A program made the translations under genes and the position numbers. 64,000 nucleotides of DNA from Pilatotrama ljubarskyi (lineage: Eukaryota; Basidiomycota; Agaricomycetes; Polyporales; Polyporaceae), in NCBI GenBank assembly GCA_022385805.1, contig MU277680.1:194693-258692 (forward strand), written 5' to 3'. This document shows positions 23,277 through 34,172 of the stretch, in pieces (the stretch's first letter is position 1; each line of letters starts with the position of its first letter). Below the pieces are notes generated by a model. It saw nothing but the letters and a program-made list of their open reading frames with translations, did no database searches and was not told the DNA's origin.

Positions 23277-24809
23277 CTAATTCGGCGAAGGACGAATGGC
23301 TTGGGGCAGCGGCCACTTGTCGAAGGGGGCAGTCGCCGCCATCATCCTGTTGTAAGCGGTGCCGTTGCCCTAACGAAATCAAGTCAGTTTTTGTTCACGC
23401 ATGCATATTATCTCAAGCTCACGATCATGGTGTGGGGGAAGCCGGCGTCGAAAGGCAAGATGCTCTCGAGATACTTGACTTGCTCCTCGGACAGAGCGAC
23501 GTTGAGTGCCTCGATGTTCGCCTCGAGCTGCTCGACCTTGCGACCGCCGATGATTGGGAAGACGTACGGCGTCTTTTGCATCACGTACGCAATGGCGACT
23601 GTTGCGGTGTACATGAGAACGAGTGGAGAGGTACGCTGCTCTGCGGTACCCACCGGCCTGGATGCTCTTGGCTCCGACTTGCTTTGCGACTTCCTCGAGC
23701 GCCTTGCACACCTTCTTCTCGTCGTCCGTGCGCTCCCAGTCCGGTCTGGTGATCGTACGTCCTACACCGGGTGGTCAATGGCGGGTCCATCAATATGGAG
23801 TCGAAACTACCTTTCTCTCCTGTCTGGCGCCTTCTCTCCTCTTCCTCATCAGTCCGAATCCGACCAGCAGCCAAGACGTTCCACGGAGCGAGAGCCAGAC
23901 CTATATTTCAGCGGTTAGTATCTGTATTTGCACTCCGGACGGAACACTTACCTTCTTCTCTTGCCATAGGGATGATCTCGCGTTCGAAGTCACGCTGGAG
24001 AATGCTCCAGGCTCCTTGGTAGATGACGAACGGCGTCTTTCCCATGAGGCGAGCGTAAAGGTTGGCCTTCGACACGATCCAAGCCGGCGTGTCGGAGATG
24101 CCCTTTAAGCGGCTGTAAGTCGCGGGATACTGCATGATATACGTAGCACTGCTCACCAGGTATAGGACCTTGCCGCTGGCGACCAGGTTGTGGAGGCCGT
24201 TCATCACTTCTTCCATGGTCGTATCGAAATCCCACTGCAGACGGAGTGGTAAGCTCTGGGCAATCCTTTCAAGACGCGGACTTACCCAGTGCACGTAGAG
24301 AATGTCGATGTAGTTCGTGCGCAGCTTCTTCAGCGAAGCTTCGACCGAAAGATGCAGAGACTTCAGGTTGTTTCCCGTATAGTTGGCCTTCTGCGGAATG
24401 TCCGTCGCGCCACGCTTGTAGTTGGTCGTGTACTAAACAGGGCGCACGGTTAGCTCCCGTTCCTACGATGAACCAAGGCGGGCCGGATACCCACCTTGGT
24501 CGCAATGATCATCTGGTCGCGGATGCCACGGACTTCCATCCATTCTCCCAGGAACTCCTCGGAAGATTCATCCTGATAGCCGTTCGCTGTATCGATGAAG
24601 TTCCCGCCCGCGGCGTAGAACGCATCCAGCAGCTTGAAGCTCGACTCCTTGTTCATCGCGCCCATGCCATACTTCTCCCACTTGTCGCCGATGCTCATCG
24701 CACCGAGGCAGATGGGCGAGACGTGCACGCCCGAAATCGGCGCGAGCTTGCGGTACCGCCCCAGCGGGGTCGGCGGCGGAGGAGCGGGTTGCCAGAACTT
24801 GGACGCCAT
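23277..24809 (-). CDS. Aldo-keto reductase, aryl-alcohol dehydrogenase type, 385 aa
   Basis: Eight exons (24809-24495, 24432-24286, 24234-24157, 24102-23952, 23900-23811, 23761-23654, 23598-23423, 23369-23277) give 386 codons. The product is an NADP(H)-dependent reductase of the AKR superfamily, closest in pattern to fungal aryl-alcohol dehydrogenases, which in wood decayers interconvert aromatic aldehydes and alcohols around lignin breakdown; the substrate here is inferred. The catalytic tetrad is complete: Asp73 and Tyr78 ([10 protein letters not shown]), Lys105 (IIATK) and His153 (YVHW). The cofactor-binding end shows [14 protein letters not shown]. No signal peptide, so probably cytosolic. 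Upstream in-frame ATGs exist, but the family begins at MASKFW. Confidence 0.93.
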
Positions 24810-25605
24810 ACTGCTGGGGAGGATTGCCTGCGATATGTACGGAGGGGCGGAAAGAGGGCTGTGTGGTGTGGTGTGCAGCGTACGAGGAATGCCTCTTATA
24901 TGTGAGCTCTTGGAAGGGCTGGAGCACAATGGCCCGCGTTGTCCGCTGACCTCCCTGACTAAGACGACTGGCAGGAATGGCTGCTTTTCCGTCCTTGAGA
25001 CTTCCCCTGCGGTGCTTCGATGAATCGCATGACGCAGAACAGTACGACATACTGTACCTTTCGCCAGCGAACCGTGCTTGTACCAGCGGACTAATCTTAG
25101 GGAACTCCCGCTGTAGAGGGTCCCCGTCTTGATAAGTTATGTGCTATATCCTGGGGGCGCATTTGCGTGAGCATTGGCAAGGACGTGCTATGTCCGACGT
25201 GTGGTGCAGATCCGACCTTCGCAATGAAGTGAAGCGAAGTCAGGCGGTGTAGGCCTAGCCTACGTTAACTACGTCCCGCCCGGCCTGCTCTGTGTTCGTG
25301 AACGCCGCAGCTAGAAACATTCGAACCTCAAAGAGAGCACGAAGTTTGCAAACGCCGGGGGAGTCATTATACAGAAGAGATGTGGCCTATGTGTACCCGG
25401 TTCCGAGGGGCGGTGAACCATTCACGCTAGCCATGGTAGGCCATGCGGCTTGATAAAGGCGCGATAGGATAGGACACAAGATAGCACTGAGTACAAAAGA
25501 TCGACACGAAACGGACAAGTAGCGCCAAGGGAGCTGGACGACGGAGTGTCGGACATGCGGGGCGGATGTAATTATTGGGGGGCCTCGGAGTGGCCACTCT
25601 GGACT
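24810..25605. promoter_or_regulatory. Aldo-keto reductase upstream region
   Basis: 796 bases with no supportable gene. It holds the reductase promoter and, at the far end, the FunK1 3' flank. Confidence 0.4.
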
Positions 25606-28223
25606 CTAGTCATCCCTAATCTCGTATGCCGATGGGTCAAAGTACGGGTACGACCAGTTACCTTCAAGTAACGCCGCCGTGCGCACTAGGTTAGATGGCG
25701 CTGTCTCTGTCTCCCCGGTCTCGCGAGAAACACCGCCAGACATGCCGGGTACCTCGCGCTCGCCTGGATTTTCGGAGGCCATCAGATAGTCTGAGTTCGA
25801 GCTCGAACGAGTATCGAAGACCGGGGGCGGGGTGTCTGAGATGCGTAATTCATCAGAATCCAACCAGATGGGGTCCTCCCTGTGGCGGACGAGGTAGTCC
25901 AGGATGAGGCGCTGGACTGCTTCATGCAGGTGGTCTTCGTGTTTCGGCGGCACGGACATTGCAGCATAGGAGATTCTGACATGCTGGGCGATGTCGAATA
26001 GGAGTCGAGAAACGTCCTGCATGATCGGAGGGAAAGGCCTTAGGAACGCGTCGTGGTCGCAGTCTAAGAGGGGAGTCCGAGTGTCTTGCGGGAGGTTCTC
26101 GCATTCTTGATGTGTACGCTCCAGGAACTCATGAGATCGCAGCATTCTCCAGTAGCAGTGCAGAGTGTCCTTCATCCGCTCGTCGTCCAGGTATCCTCTC
26201 GGGCGTACGCGGAGCAAGGCCGAATACATCGTCCAGTAGACCGACTCTACATCGTGTTCCCAACGATGATGGAATCGAATACCTCTGCATCGAGCGGAAC
26301 TGCCCCAGGTATCTTCGCTGAGCTCTTCTGGGATGCCGCCGTGATACGTAGATGCGTCGTCACAGTATTTATCATACCGATCTTGCCCGTATGCTCTTAC
26401 GTACAGTTCCTTGGCCTCTTCGGCGAGGGTGGGCATACGCAGGGGAACATGTCTAACGAACAAGACGCGCCCGACAGCCACCGCTCGCGCGACATACATC
26501 GGTGTGCCCTGAAAAGATATGTCAGCCGTTCAGAAGGTCGTAGGAGGCCGAGACGCACCACTCGATGTCGTAGCTCGGCCGGGATGCTCTCAGGGTGCGG
26601 CGAGCTCGATAACATACTCGCGAAGTCAAAGTCGATCAGCATGCAACGTGCGGTACGCATATCAGCCTCTCTGCGGAATCTAAACAGGTCACCATAACTC
26701 AGGTAGGTGTCGGTGTAGGAAAGACTGACCTCGCTTCACTACCCAAAACATCATCTATGAGAGGCGGCATTCCATCCAAGACCTGCGTATTGGTGCATCG
26801 GGCCCATCTCGGATACATGAGAATGTTGTTGAGAGACATATCCCTATGCAAGACCTTTGCCCGAGAAGCGAGGACACGGTGAACTGAAGAGGACATCACA
26901 AGCAGGGCGTCAGGCTCCTGACACAGTCATCAACTCTAATCACGATCCGCACCTTCCAATGCATCGTAGATGGCCATCAAGAGGTCGTTGACGCTCTTCG
27001 CATGCAGCAGGGACTCCCCGATGTCCGCTAGCACCATTCTGTGCTTGACTCGAGGCGAGCGGTAGACGCTGACCATGTTATCTTCTCCGGCAAAATATAC
27101 CAGCTCCTCGTGAGCCAGACGAATGACTCCGGGAATGAAGCCGTGGCAGTGTATATGCTTGAGGAACGTAGGCTCCTCATAGTAGCCCAACGGCTTCCGG
27201 TAGGAGTCCTTGATGATCGCTTGCTGCTGTGGTCGTTGTCCAGCAAGGAAGACCGCGGTGCGCTTCCACCCAGGGCCTGCGAGGAAGATGTTGCGTGCGT
27301 ACGGAAATATCTCGTCATTCACACGGATCGACCACAATGGGCGATCGAGATTCGGGTATTCATGGACCGTCATTGTGAGGTCGCGAAGGAAATGACGAGC
27401 CGGCGGATGGTACAGAGAGTACACATAGTCACTGATGCGTTTGAAGCCGTGGTTATCCCATGACATGACGTCCGACGATTTCGCGCCAGACGAATCCGCG
27501 TAGTGCAGCTTGAAGCCGCGAGGATGTAGGGTCATGCAGTACAAGCCTGCGCGGTCGGGCCAACGGCGGAGGAAGTCGATGGCGCATCTATGCTCCTGCC
27601 CTCGATCACTGGAGTAGTAGAGCCATTGTGTCTCCACGAAGGTGTCCACGTACGCTGTTGGGATCCCCAAGTACGAGCCGTCATCCAGTATAGGGCAGTC
27701 TTTAAACCCCTCGAACGGAAGGACGCCTACAATGCTAGGAGCATCGCTTCGATCTGCATCCAAAGAGGGCTTATGTCGTCGTAAGAGAAAGACGATCGGT
27801 CCGGATATGCGAAGATTGAGACGGGCACGGTCCTCCGGAGTAAAAAAATCTAGTCTCCCGGTGAGCGGGCTCGAAAGGCAACGACAAGCAGTCAGACGCA
27901 CCGTAGATAGACGTGCTGATTCTCGTCAAAAGCTTGCGCACATCACAGCTGAGGCGTTCGACATCGTTCTCTGCGGCTGCGATCTGGCTGATCAAACCCT
28001 CCACGTCATCTTGAGACCAAAGCGATTCCACCAGGTCGCGAGGACACTCGTTAAAGTGTACTCGATAGTCGTGAGGCTGTTGGTCGTACGTGATCTGACC
28101 AGTGTAGCCTATAGCACGATCATCAGCCTTCGTGCATAAGTGAGGAGTGAAGGAACGTGGCGGACCTGTTGACATCCTTGTGCTCGGTTCGTAGCATAGG
28201 TCTGCGGTCGCGAGAATATCCAT
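25606..28223 (-). CDS. FunK1-type fungal protein kinase, 798 aa
   Basis: Five exons (28223-27902, 27849-26953, 26883-26730, 26679-26559, 26508-25606) join to 799 codons. FunK1 is a kinase family expanded in mushroom-forming fungi, of unknown substrate. The N-terminal 330 residues are the FunK1-specific part (CPILDDGSYLGIPT, FLRRWPDRAGLYCMTL). The kinase core is split by introns: QAIIKDSYRKPLGYYEEP carries the lysine, KVLHRDMSLNNILM the catalytic loop and CMLIDFDFAS the metal-binding Asp with DFD instead of DFG, which is usual in this family. GTPMYVARAVA replaces the APE region. The last 150 residues after EDPIWLDSDEL are low-complexity. The first intron acceptor (GACTAG) was chosen because it is the only one that keeps frame into DFFTPEDRARL. 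Confidence 0.88.
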
Positions 28224-28579
28224 TGTTGGCTTGATGTTATAAATGTTGCTAGCAGCGGCAGAGAAGTGAAGGCTGATCGCGCTGTTTCTGTGTGGCGGAT
28301 GGTTCAAGAGTTGTGAGAGAGGTACGCCTAGCTGCACTTTTATAATGTACTGTTATGTAGCCACAACGGTACGGCTTTGTCCCTCGTATCCGCAAACGTG
28401 TCTTTCACGTGTTTGGGAGAGATTCAGCCGGAAGCCTCGCACGCGTGGTGTGCAGTGGCAGCCGTATATACGCAGTACCATAGGAACAATGGACAAAGAC
28501 GCTGACTCGGAGTGGCTCAGCCGTTGTCTCGCTGCCGCCCGAGCAGAGCGCCTCGCTGACATGAGACCCTCATACGACG
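28224..28579. promoter_or_regulatory. FunK1 upstream region / SFM1 3' flank
   Basis: 356 bases between FunK1 (start 28223, minus) and the SFM1 stop. A plus-strand frame beginning at 28492 overlaps the end of SFM1 and is probably its shadow. No gene called. Confidence 0.4.
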
Positions 28580-29623
28580 TCAGAAGTCGAAGCTTTTGTT
28601 CAGGTCTTCGTGCAGATGCTCGCGCATCCCGGGAGGCAGGATTGGGTCCTTCCCATCAGATATATACCCTGTACGGCCAGAACAATGAGGATGAGTGACT
28701 AGGTTGACTGTGCAAACAGGCGTCTCACTGAAAGGCATCTCCACGCTTTCCTTGGGGTTGAAGACAATGGTTGGGTAGTCCTACAAGGCGACATAAGAGT
28801 TTAGCCCAGTACTCGTACCGGCATGCCAGGAGAACTCACTATGAACGGAATGTCCGAGAGACGCTCTAGGCCAGTCGTCAGCGTGAGCAACAGAGCGGAT
28901 GGTGAGGGCATACTCTTATCCTCCACGACTATTTTGGTGACTCCAAGTGCTGTATCCGTCGTCATCTGTATCGGGCCGAGGTGCCTGCCGGGAAACCCTA
29001 GCACACGGAGCTCGCCGGTTCTGTCGCGGGGTGGATCGTCACCTGTAAGCGGGACGACGCTGAATAAGAGTGCCGACCTATCAGAAGAGTGCATTGATTA
29101 CAAACCCAAAATGCCCTGATACAGTTCTCAGCCGTTGGCTCCATACTGGAGGAGCTTGACTTACACCAAACAGGAACCACTCGAATCGGCCATCGCCGTC
29201 TTCGGGAGACAGCTCCTTCTCAGCCTTGGGGTCGAGCAAGCAGACCTTCTCAAGAGGCACGCCTTTCTGATCCATGAGCTGAAGGACGGATTTCTGGTGC
29301 GCGTACGCTTTTGCCCTAGATGGTTCGGCGTCCTGTGCGAACAGAGACGAGAGTGTGTTGCATGAGGAAGGCGAAAGATGGGTGAAGTGCACGGTAGCCT
29401 CTGGTCCAGCAAACGTCCGCATATGCTACAGAGAAATGGTCAGCGCGCATGCGGATACGGTTGCATCCGCATCACTCCTGACCATGTACTCGAGTTCGAC
29501 CCATTTCGGAATGGACTTGGAGGTCTCCTCGTCCTCTTCCATATGTTCTGCGGATGTAATTTAGCAAAACGCGGAGGATCCAGAGGACACGTTGCTCGTA
29601 CCAATCACATATGAGAAGCCCAT
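28580..29623 (-). CDS. SFM1: SPOUT-type protein arginine methyltransferase SFM1, 217 aa
   Basis: Eight exons (29623-29602, 29547-29483, 29425-29165, 29115-29106, 29042-28914, 28865-28840, 28780-28729, 28668-28580) give 218 codons. Sfm1 is the unusual SPOUT-fold enzyme that methylates an arginine of ribosomal protein uS3 (Rps3). Conserved blocks are YVIEHMEE at the start, KVCLLDPKAE, FEWFLFGGILGDDPPRDRT (SAM-binding knot), PIQMTTDTALGVTKIV, IPFIDYPTIVFNPKESVEMPFRY and a DPILPPGM end. The GGILGD core is rebuilt only through a 10-nt exon. Length is close to yeast Sfm1 (about 213). All exon phases agree, so the gene appears intact. Confidence 0.93.
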
Positions 29624-29995
29624 GTCAACTTCCGCAGTACGGTCTGCAATACCAGCCCACTCTAGTCTCGAACGATAGGGCGCAGGCCAACCAAACCTAC
29701 TGGACGGGCGTCTACTCTTGCCTTGAAATCCGCCACGCTCAAAATGGAAAGTGGCCCCCTCCAGGAACGCGGTGCATGGATTTCCTGATGCTCATCCACA
29801 ACGAACACAATATTGTTAGATCCTGTTCGCAGTGTACGGGTAAATTGTACAGCTGCGCAATCGAAATGGCATGGTATTCCCCGCGTTGCACACGGAGAGG
29901 CCCATGCTTCAGCAAAAGCGACCTGCGATTCAATTCACGTGACCTACCCCTTGCACAAAGCTTCTTTGTGCTTCGGAAAAGTTGCGGCAAAGTAC
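29624..29995. other. Intergenic between SFM1 and tRNA-Lys
   Basis: 372 bases holding the SFM1 promoter (minus strand). A plus-strand frame from 29611 runs through it without any family motif; no gene called. Confidence 0.4.
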
Positions 29996-30000
29996 AAAAA
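29996..30000 (-). terminator. RNA polymerase III T-run for tRNA-Lys
   Basis: Five consecutive T on the minus strand, 18 bases downstream of the tRNA discriminator base, fit a Pol III terminator. Confidence 0.6.
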
Positions 30001-30018
30001 GATCGCCGTGTTTCCGTA

Positions 30019-30113
30019 AGCCCACCGCGAGGGTCGAACTCGCAGCCTTCAGATCACCACTAAACACATCGGTCATAAGAGTCTGACGCTCTATCCGATT
30101 GAGCTAGGCGGGC
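30019..30113 (-). tRNA. tRNA-Lys(CUU) with a 21-nt intron
   Basis: A full cloverleaf can be drawn on the minus strand: acceptor GCCCGCC/GGTGGGC (one G-U pair), D arm with A-box TAGCTCAATCGG, anticodon stem TCAGA/TCTGA around CTCTTA..A, and T arm GCGAG-TTCGACC-CTCGC with a B-box. The anticodon is CUU (Lys, codon AAG). A 21-nt intron (30075-30055) sits after position 37, the canonical place. The discriminator base is U, as in yeast tRNA-Lys(CUU); no CCA is encoded. Confidence 0.95.
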
Positions 30114-30345
30114 GGTGATATGTTATCAAGCCGTGAGTTCACAATTCGTTGGCATTCATACTGAAGTAATCATATGGTTTCCAATGTCCATCCCTTGACT
30201 CTGACTGTAGCACTGATCTGTATAACTTTGATCAAGAGGAAGTCACGCTACAGAAAGAGGGTAACCAAGATGTTCCTTTCACAGCGCAGAAGACACATAT
30301 GGCGGAAGGCAGTACTTGCAGCTCGAGCCCAGGGAGCCCAGCGCA

Positions 30346-31490
30346 TCATGCGACTTTCTTCGTCTCCGCGTTTCCGCCGTAGCGCTCCTTACCTACCGCA
30401 GCCAGAGAGCCGTCTACTTCCTCCTTGACGCTTAACTCCACCGGAAGGACCGTGAAGTTGAACTCGAGGATCGTGAGTCCCATCCGGCGGCGGAAACGTG
30501 GCTCCCATCCGTCTGGAAGACGCTCCTCGCCCAGGACGACACGCAGGTCGTCGATGTTGCCGCCGAAGAGTACCAACAACGTCGAACAGCTATATATCAG
30601 ATGACGAAGAGGGGAAGTCAGCAAGGAACGGGCAGGCGCAATAGACGGCCCGGGAGAGACAACACGCACTTCCAGCTACCGAAGAGTTTGTGGAAGAGGG
30701 AGAGGCTATACTTTGGGTTAGCCCGCTTAGCTTCGATGCGTCGCTTGCCCATGAGCCGCGAGAGGTCGGGCTTGGTGAGCTGGCCGTTCGGACCAGTGCC
30801 GCTGCTGAGCACTTCCTCGACGAGTTTCCGGGGGATCTGGCCCTGGTCAGCCTGATGGTAACTGTCGGCACCTTTCGTGAACAGATGGAGTTGGTGAGTC
30901 GCGAGGTGCCTCAGAAAGAGAGCAGCCCACATACGGGTTACAGACGCGTCATGTTCGATGCAGTTGTGGGCATCGAGGTCCGCGAGGTCGAAGCTATCCG
31001 TCCAGTAGTTGCGGTCGAGGAAGTCTGCGGCGTGTTTGGGGCCCAAGTAACCGAACGTCGGCGCGAAGTTGTAGATGTCGCGGACGACCTTGCCCAGTTC
31101 CTTGAACGTGATGTTCCGCCCATCACGCGGAAGGATGCCTGTGAGCAATCGTCAGCATGTGAGGTCTTCCTACTGGCATGCAGGGTCACTCGCGAGTCGC
31201 GACGCTGTGAATTGCGTGGATGGTATTGACGTACCATGGTTTGCCAGGGCGTTCAGAGCAGGGCATGAACAGCGGCTGTCGCCGTCCTTCGGTGGGTTGT
31301 ACTCGGGCCATTTGCCGCTGAAGCCTGGATTGCCCGCCTGTACTACATGGCCCACTGAACGCTTCGGCGTGATATGGTTGTAGAGAGTTAGGAGAATGTC
31401 CCAGAGGAAGACACCGAGATGGACCAGGATCTCCGTCACCGCAGTGGCCAGGCCCTGCGCAAGGCGCTTGAGAATGATGAGGATGGCCAT
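30346..31490 (-). CDS. Heme-thiolate peroxidase A (chloroperoxidase-like), 301 aa
   Basis: Four exons (31490-31235, 31138-30935, 30871-30670, 30589-30346) give 302 codons. The protein belongs to the heme-thiolate peroxidase/unspecific peroxygenase family (Peroxidase_2), which uses H2O2 to oxidise or oxygenate organic substrates. SRCSCPALNALANHG carries the proximal Cys (Cys76, Cys-Pro), and IEHDASVTR (147-149) is the EHD acid-base and metal-site motif. It ends with GWEPRFRRRMGLTILEFN and a basic tail. There is no clear cleavable signal peptide; instead residues 18-40 are a hydrophobic helix, suggesting a membrane anchor. It is the downstream copy of a tandem pair with the gene at 32801-33909, with identical exon lengths (256/204/202/244). 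Confidence 0.9.
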
Positions 31491-31551
31491 GGCGAACGGA
31501 GGAGGATGAGGGCCTGGGAGTGCTGCAGACTGGAGGTGACACAAGCGGACG

Positions 31552-31558
31552 TTTATAT
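31552..31558 (-). promoter_or_regulatory. TATA-like element of peroxidase A
   Basis: ATATAAA on the minus strand ends 61 bases before the ATG at 31490, a normal core-promoter spacing. Confidence 0.45.
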
Positions 31559-32800
31559 CGTCGGGAAACGTTACGTGCTACCAATCTAGCCTTACTGGCG
31601 AATGTCATGGATTGGCGGCTTCCAATCCGGCGCGAGCTGGAGCCGCATACTAGATGTCACGCTTCGACCGCTTCGCCGGCTGGCCATGCGCGCTGTACGC
31701 GGTGCTGTCAAATGCAGGGCCACCGTCAGGTATGTGCCTTTGTACTTACACGCAATGGCGAAAGCATATCATCCGGCCTGACTTGACTTCCTGATGCCCG
31801 CCTTCGCGGAGGTCACGAGCGTCCGTTGATAGCAGTGCCGCTCGTAACACGTCGAGGTTCCCTTCGTCTGCGCGTTCGCGCTCTCTGGACATCGTAAAAT
31901 TCAGCTGTCAGGTTGTTCCGCTTCAGAATGCATTATCCTGCAGGAGATTTGCGTCAGCTGAGCTCGGTCACATTGATGGATACGCCGCTGCTGTCCTCAG
32001 AGAAAAAACTATCGGTGTAAACATAGCGAACTTACCGCGGGTATCCCTCATATGCGACTGGACGCTCTAAGCCCGGTGTAGTAGCGCTCATGTACTGGCA
32101 TAGATTCGGCATCACAGCGCGCCGCTCAGGCTCCCCTGGCCCCGCTCCCTTGAGCGAAGTTGGCAGTGATCCGCGCTACTCGGGCTTCCATCGTTCGCCG
32201 AAGCGAGTAAGGGCTTCCCTGCAAGTCAGAGTTCTGTAGACATGCTATAGAACTGCAATTGACCGCTATTTCAGTTGAGAAACGTGCTCGCCGGGACCCG
32301 GACCCGTCGCAGGAAGTCAGCGTTGGCGGGTGCGGCAAGATACACTCGCTGATGTGCACATGCAGAGCCGGTTTGTTTGTACGGGCACCTGGAACGCACC
32401 TACAAGTCAGGGATGTCACTCCGATAATAGTCAAGTGCAAGCCATTCCATGAGACGGGAGCCAGAGAGACAGACTCGTGGAAGTAGATGTCCCTGTCTGA
32501 CAGTACTTGTGTAGATTCAGCCACCGTAGACTTGCGTACCGGCGGATTGGCGGGGACATCAAGGCTCTGGCAAGCCTGCCGTCCAGCACTCCCACAGTGG
32601 GCCGTAGCTTCACGAGCGCGTAGACTTTACTATTATCGCCTCGGACGAGTCCAGGGTCGAGCATCGCGTCACTCAACAGCATTGTTCAGCCTTCGTATAC
32701 GCCAGCACCCTACTCATGTGTCGTACAAAGCATGATCTGAAGAGCCTGGCGAGAATACAACCGACCATCACTGGAGTACGGAACGCGAACCAGAGCCCAC
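31559..32800. other. Spacer between the tandem peroxidases
   Basis: 1.2 kb with no supportable gene. Open frames are short on both strands and lack motifs. It holds the distal promoter of copy A and the 3' flank of copy B. Confidence 0.4.
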
Positions 32801-33909
32801 TCAAGCATCCTTCTTCACCTTGCCGTCACCCACGTAGCGTTCCTGCCCCGCCCGCGCGATCGAGCCGTCCACCTCTTCCTTGATGTTGAGCTCCACAGGC
32901 AGGACCGTACCGTTGAACTCCATCATCGTCAGCCCCATCCGGTGCCGGATGCGCGGCTCCCAGCCGTCCGGGATGCGCTCCTCGCTCAACAGAGGACGCA
33001 AGTCCTGCATCTTTCCGCCGAAGATCGTCAGGAGCGTCGAGGCGCTGCAGACTGGGCGTCAGTCTGGTGTTCATCGGCGCTGAGAAACAGGAGGGAGCGA
33101 TAGGCGACGCACTTCGCACTCCCGAACATTTTGTGGATAGTAGCGGAGCTGTATTTCGGATTGTTCTTCTTCGCTTCAACGCGGCGTTTTCCCAGGAGGC
33201 GCGAAAGGTCTGCGGGGGTAAGGTCACCGCCCGGGCCCGTCCCGCTGCGAAGGAGCTCGTCGACGAGGTGCCCAGCGATCTTGCCCTGGTCCGCTTCTTC
33301 GTAAGAGTCCACACCTGCCAGACAGCAAACAAGACGGAACGTGAGCGAGATCGAACAGACCCAGCCGGATAGATATGGGAGACGGGAAACACACGGGTGA
33401 GCGACGCATCGTGCTCAATGCAATTATGAGCGTCGATATCTGCGAGATCGAACAGATCGGTGCGATAGCTCCGCCCAAGCGCATTCGCGATGTAGTTTGG
33501 GACAAAGTAGCAGAACGTCGGCGCGAAGTTGAAGACGCGCCGGATCGCCGAGCTCAATTCGTTGAAGTGGATGTTCTTCCCATCGTGGGGGAGCAGACCT
33601 ATTCGGACAATGAACATTTTGCAGAATAGAGCACACACGGTGGGTAAACGCACCGTGGTTCGCCATGGCGTTCAGCGCAGGGCATGAGCATCGGCTGTCC
33701 CCCTCTCCAGGAGGAAGGTACTGGGGCCACTTTCCACCAAACCCTGCGTTACCCTCTAGCACCACACGTCCAACCGGCCTATCTGGCGTGATGCGATTAT
33801 AGATCGTGAGGAGGAAGTCCCAAAGGAAGACAAGCGCGTTGGTGAGCGCGCTCTCAACACCGGAGACAAGGCCTTGGAAGAGACGTTTGAAGACAATGGT
33901 CACAGGCAT
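32801..33909 (-). CDS. Heme-thiolate peroxidase B (chloroperoxidase-like), 301 aa
   Basis: Four exons (33909-33654, 33598-33395, 33314-33113, 33044-32801) give 302 codons, the same four lengths as peroxidase A. SRCSCPALNAMANHG places the heme-ligand Cys at 76 and IEHDASLTR the EHD motif at 147-149. The C-terminus GWEPRIRHRMGLTMMEFN matches copy A. The hydrophobic N-terminal helix (about 18-40) is kept, so both copies probably share location. Introns 1 to 4 differ from copy A in length (55, 80, 68 against 96, 63, 80), showing the duplication is not recent while the coding frame has been held. Substrate unknown; a role in oxidising plant aromatics is inference. Confidence 0.9.
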
Positions 33910-34172
33910 GACAGGCAGGCGGGAAGCTGAGCTCGTCTGCTCCACCGCCGTGGAAGTCCGCCGCTATTTGAGCACTTATGCTTTGGCGCACGTATGGAAG
34001 GCGAGCATGCTTCAGTCTAGGCGCGCGTCTAGTGTACAATTCTGTCGCAGGACGTCCGTCAGCATGCGGGGAGCTGTAAGATCGTACGTAAGGGCTGGCG
34101 GGCCTGTGACCTACCTGTGGATATGCAACTACTCCTGCCGTGTCCCTGATATGAGGAACCAGGTCCGCCCAA

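Noticed and set aside
28492..28698. Plus-strand 68-codon frame starting MDKDADSEW
   Set aside because: It overlaps the last SFM1 exon on the other strand and has no independent support.
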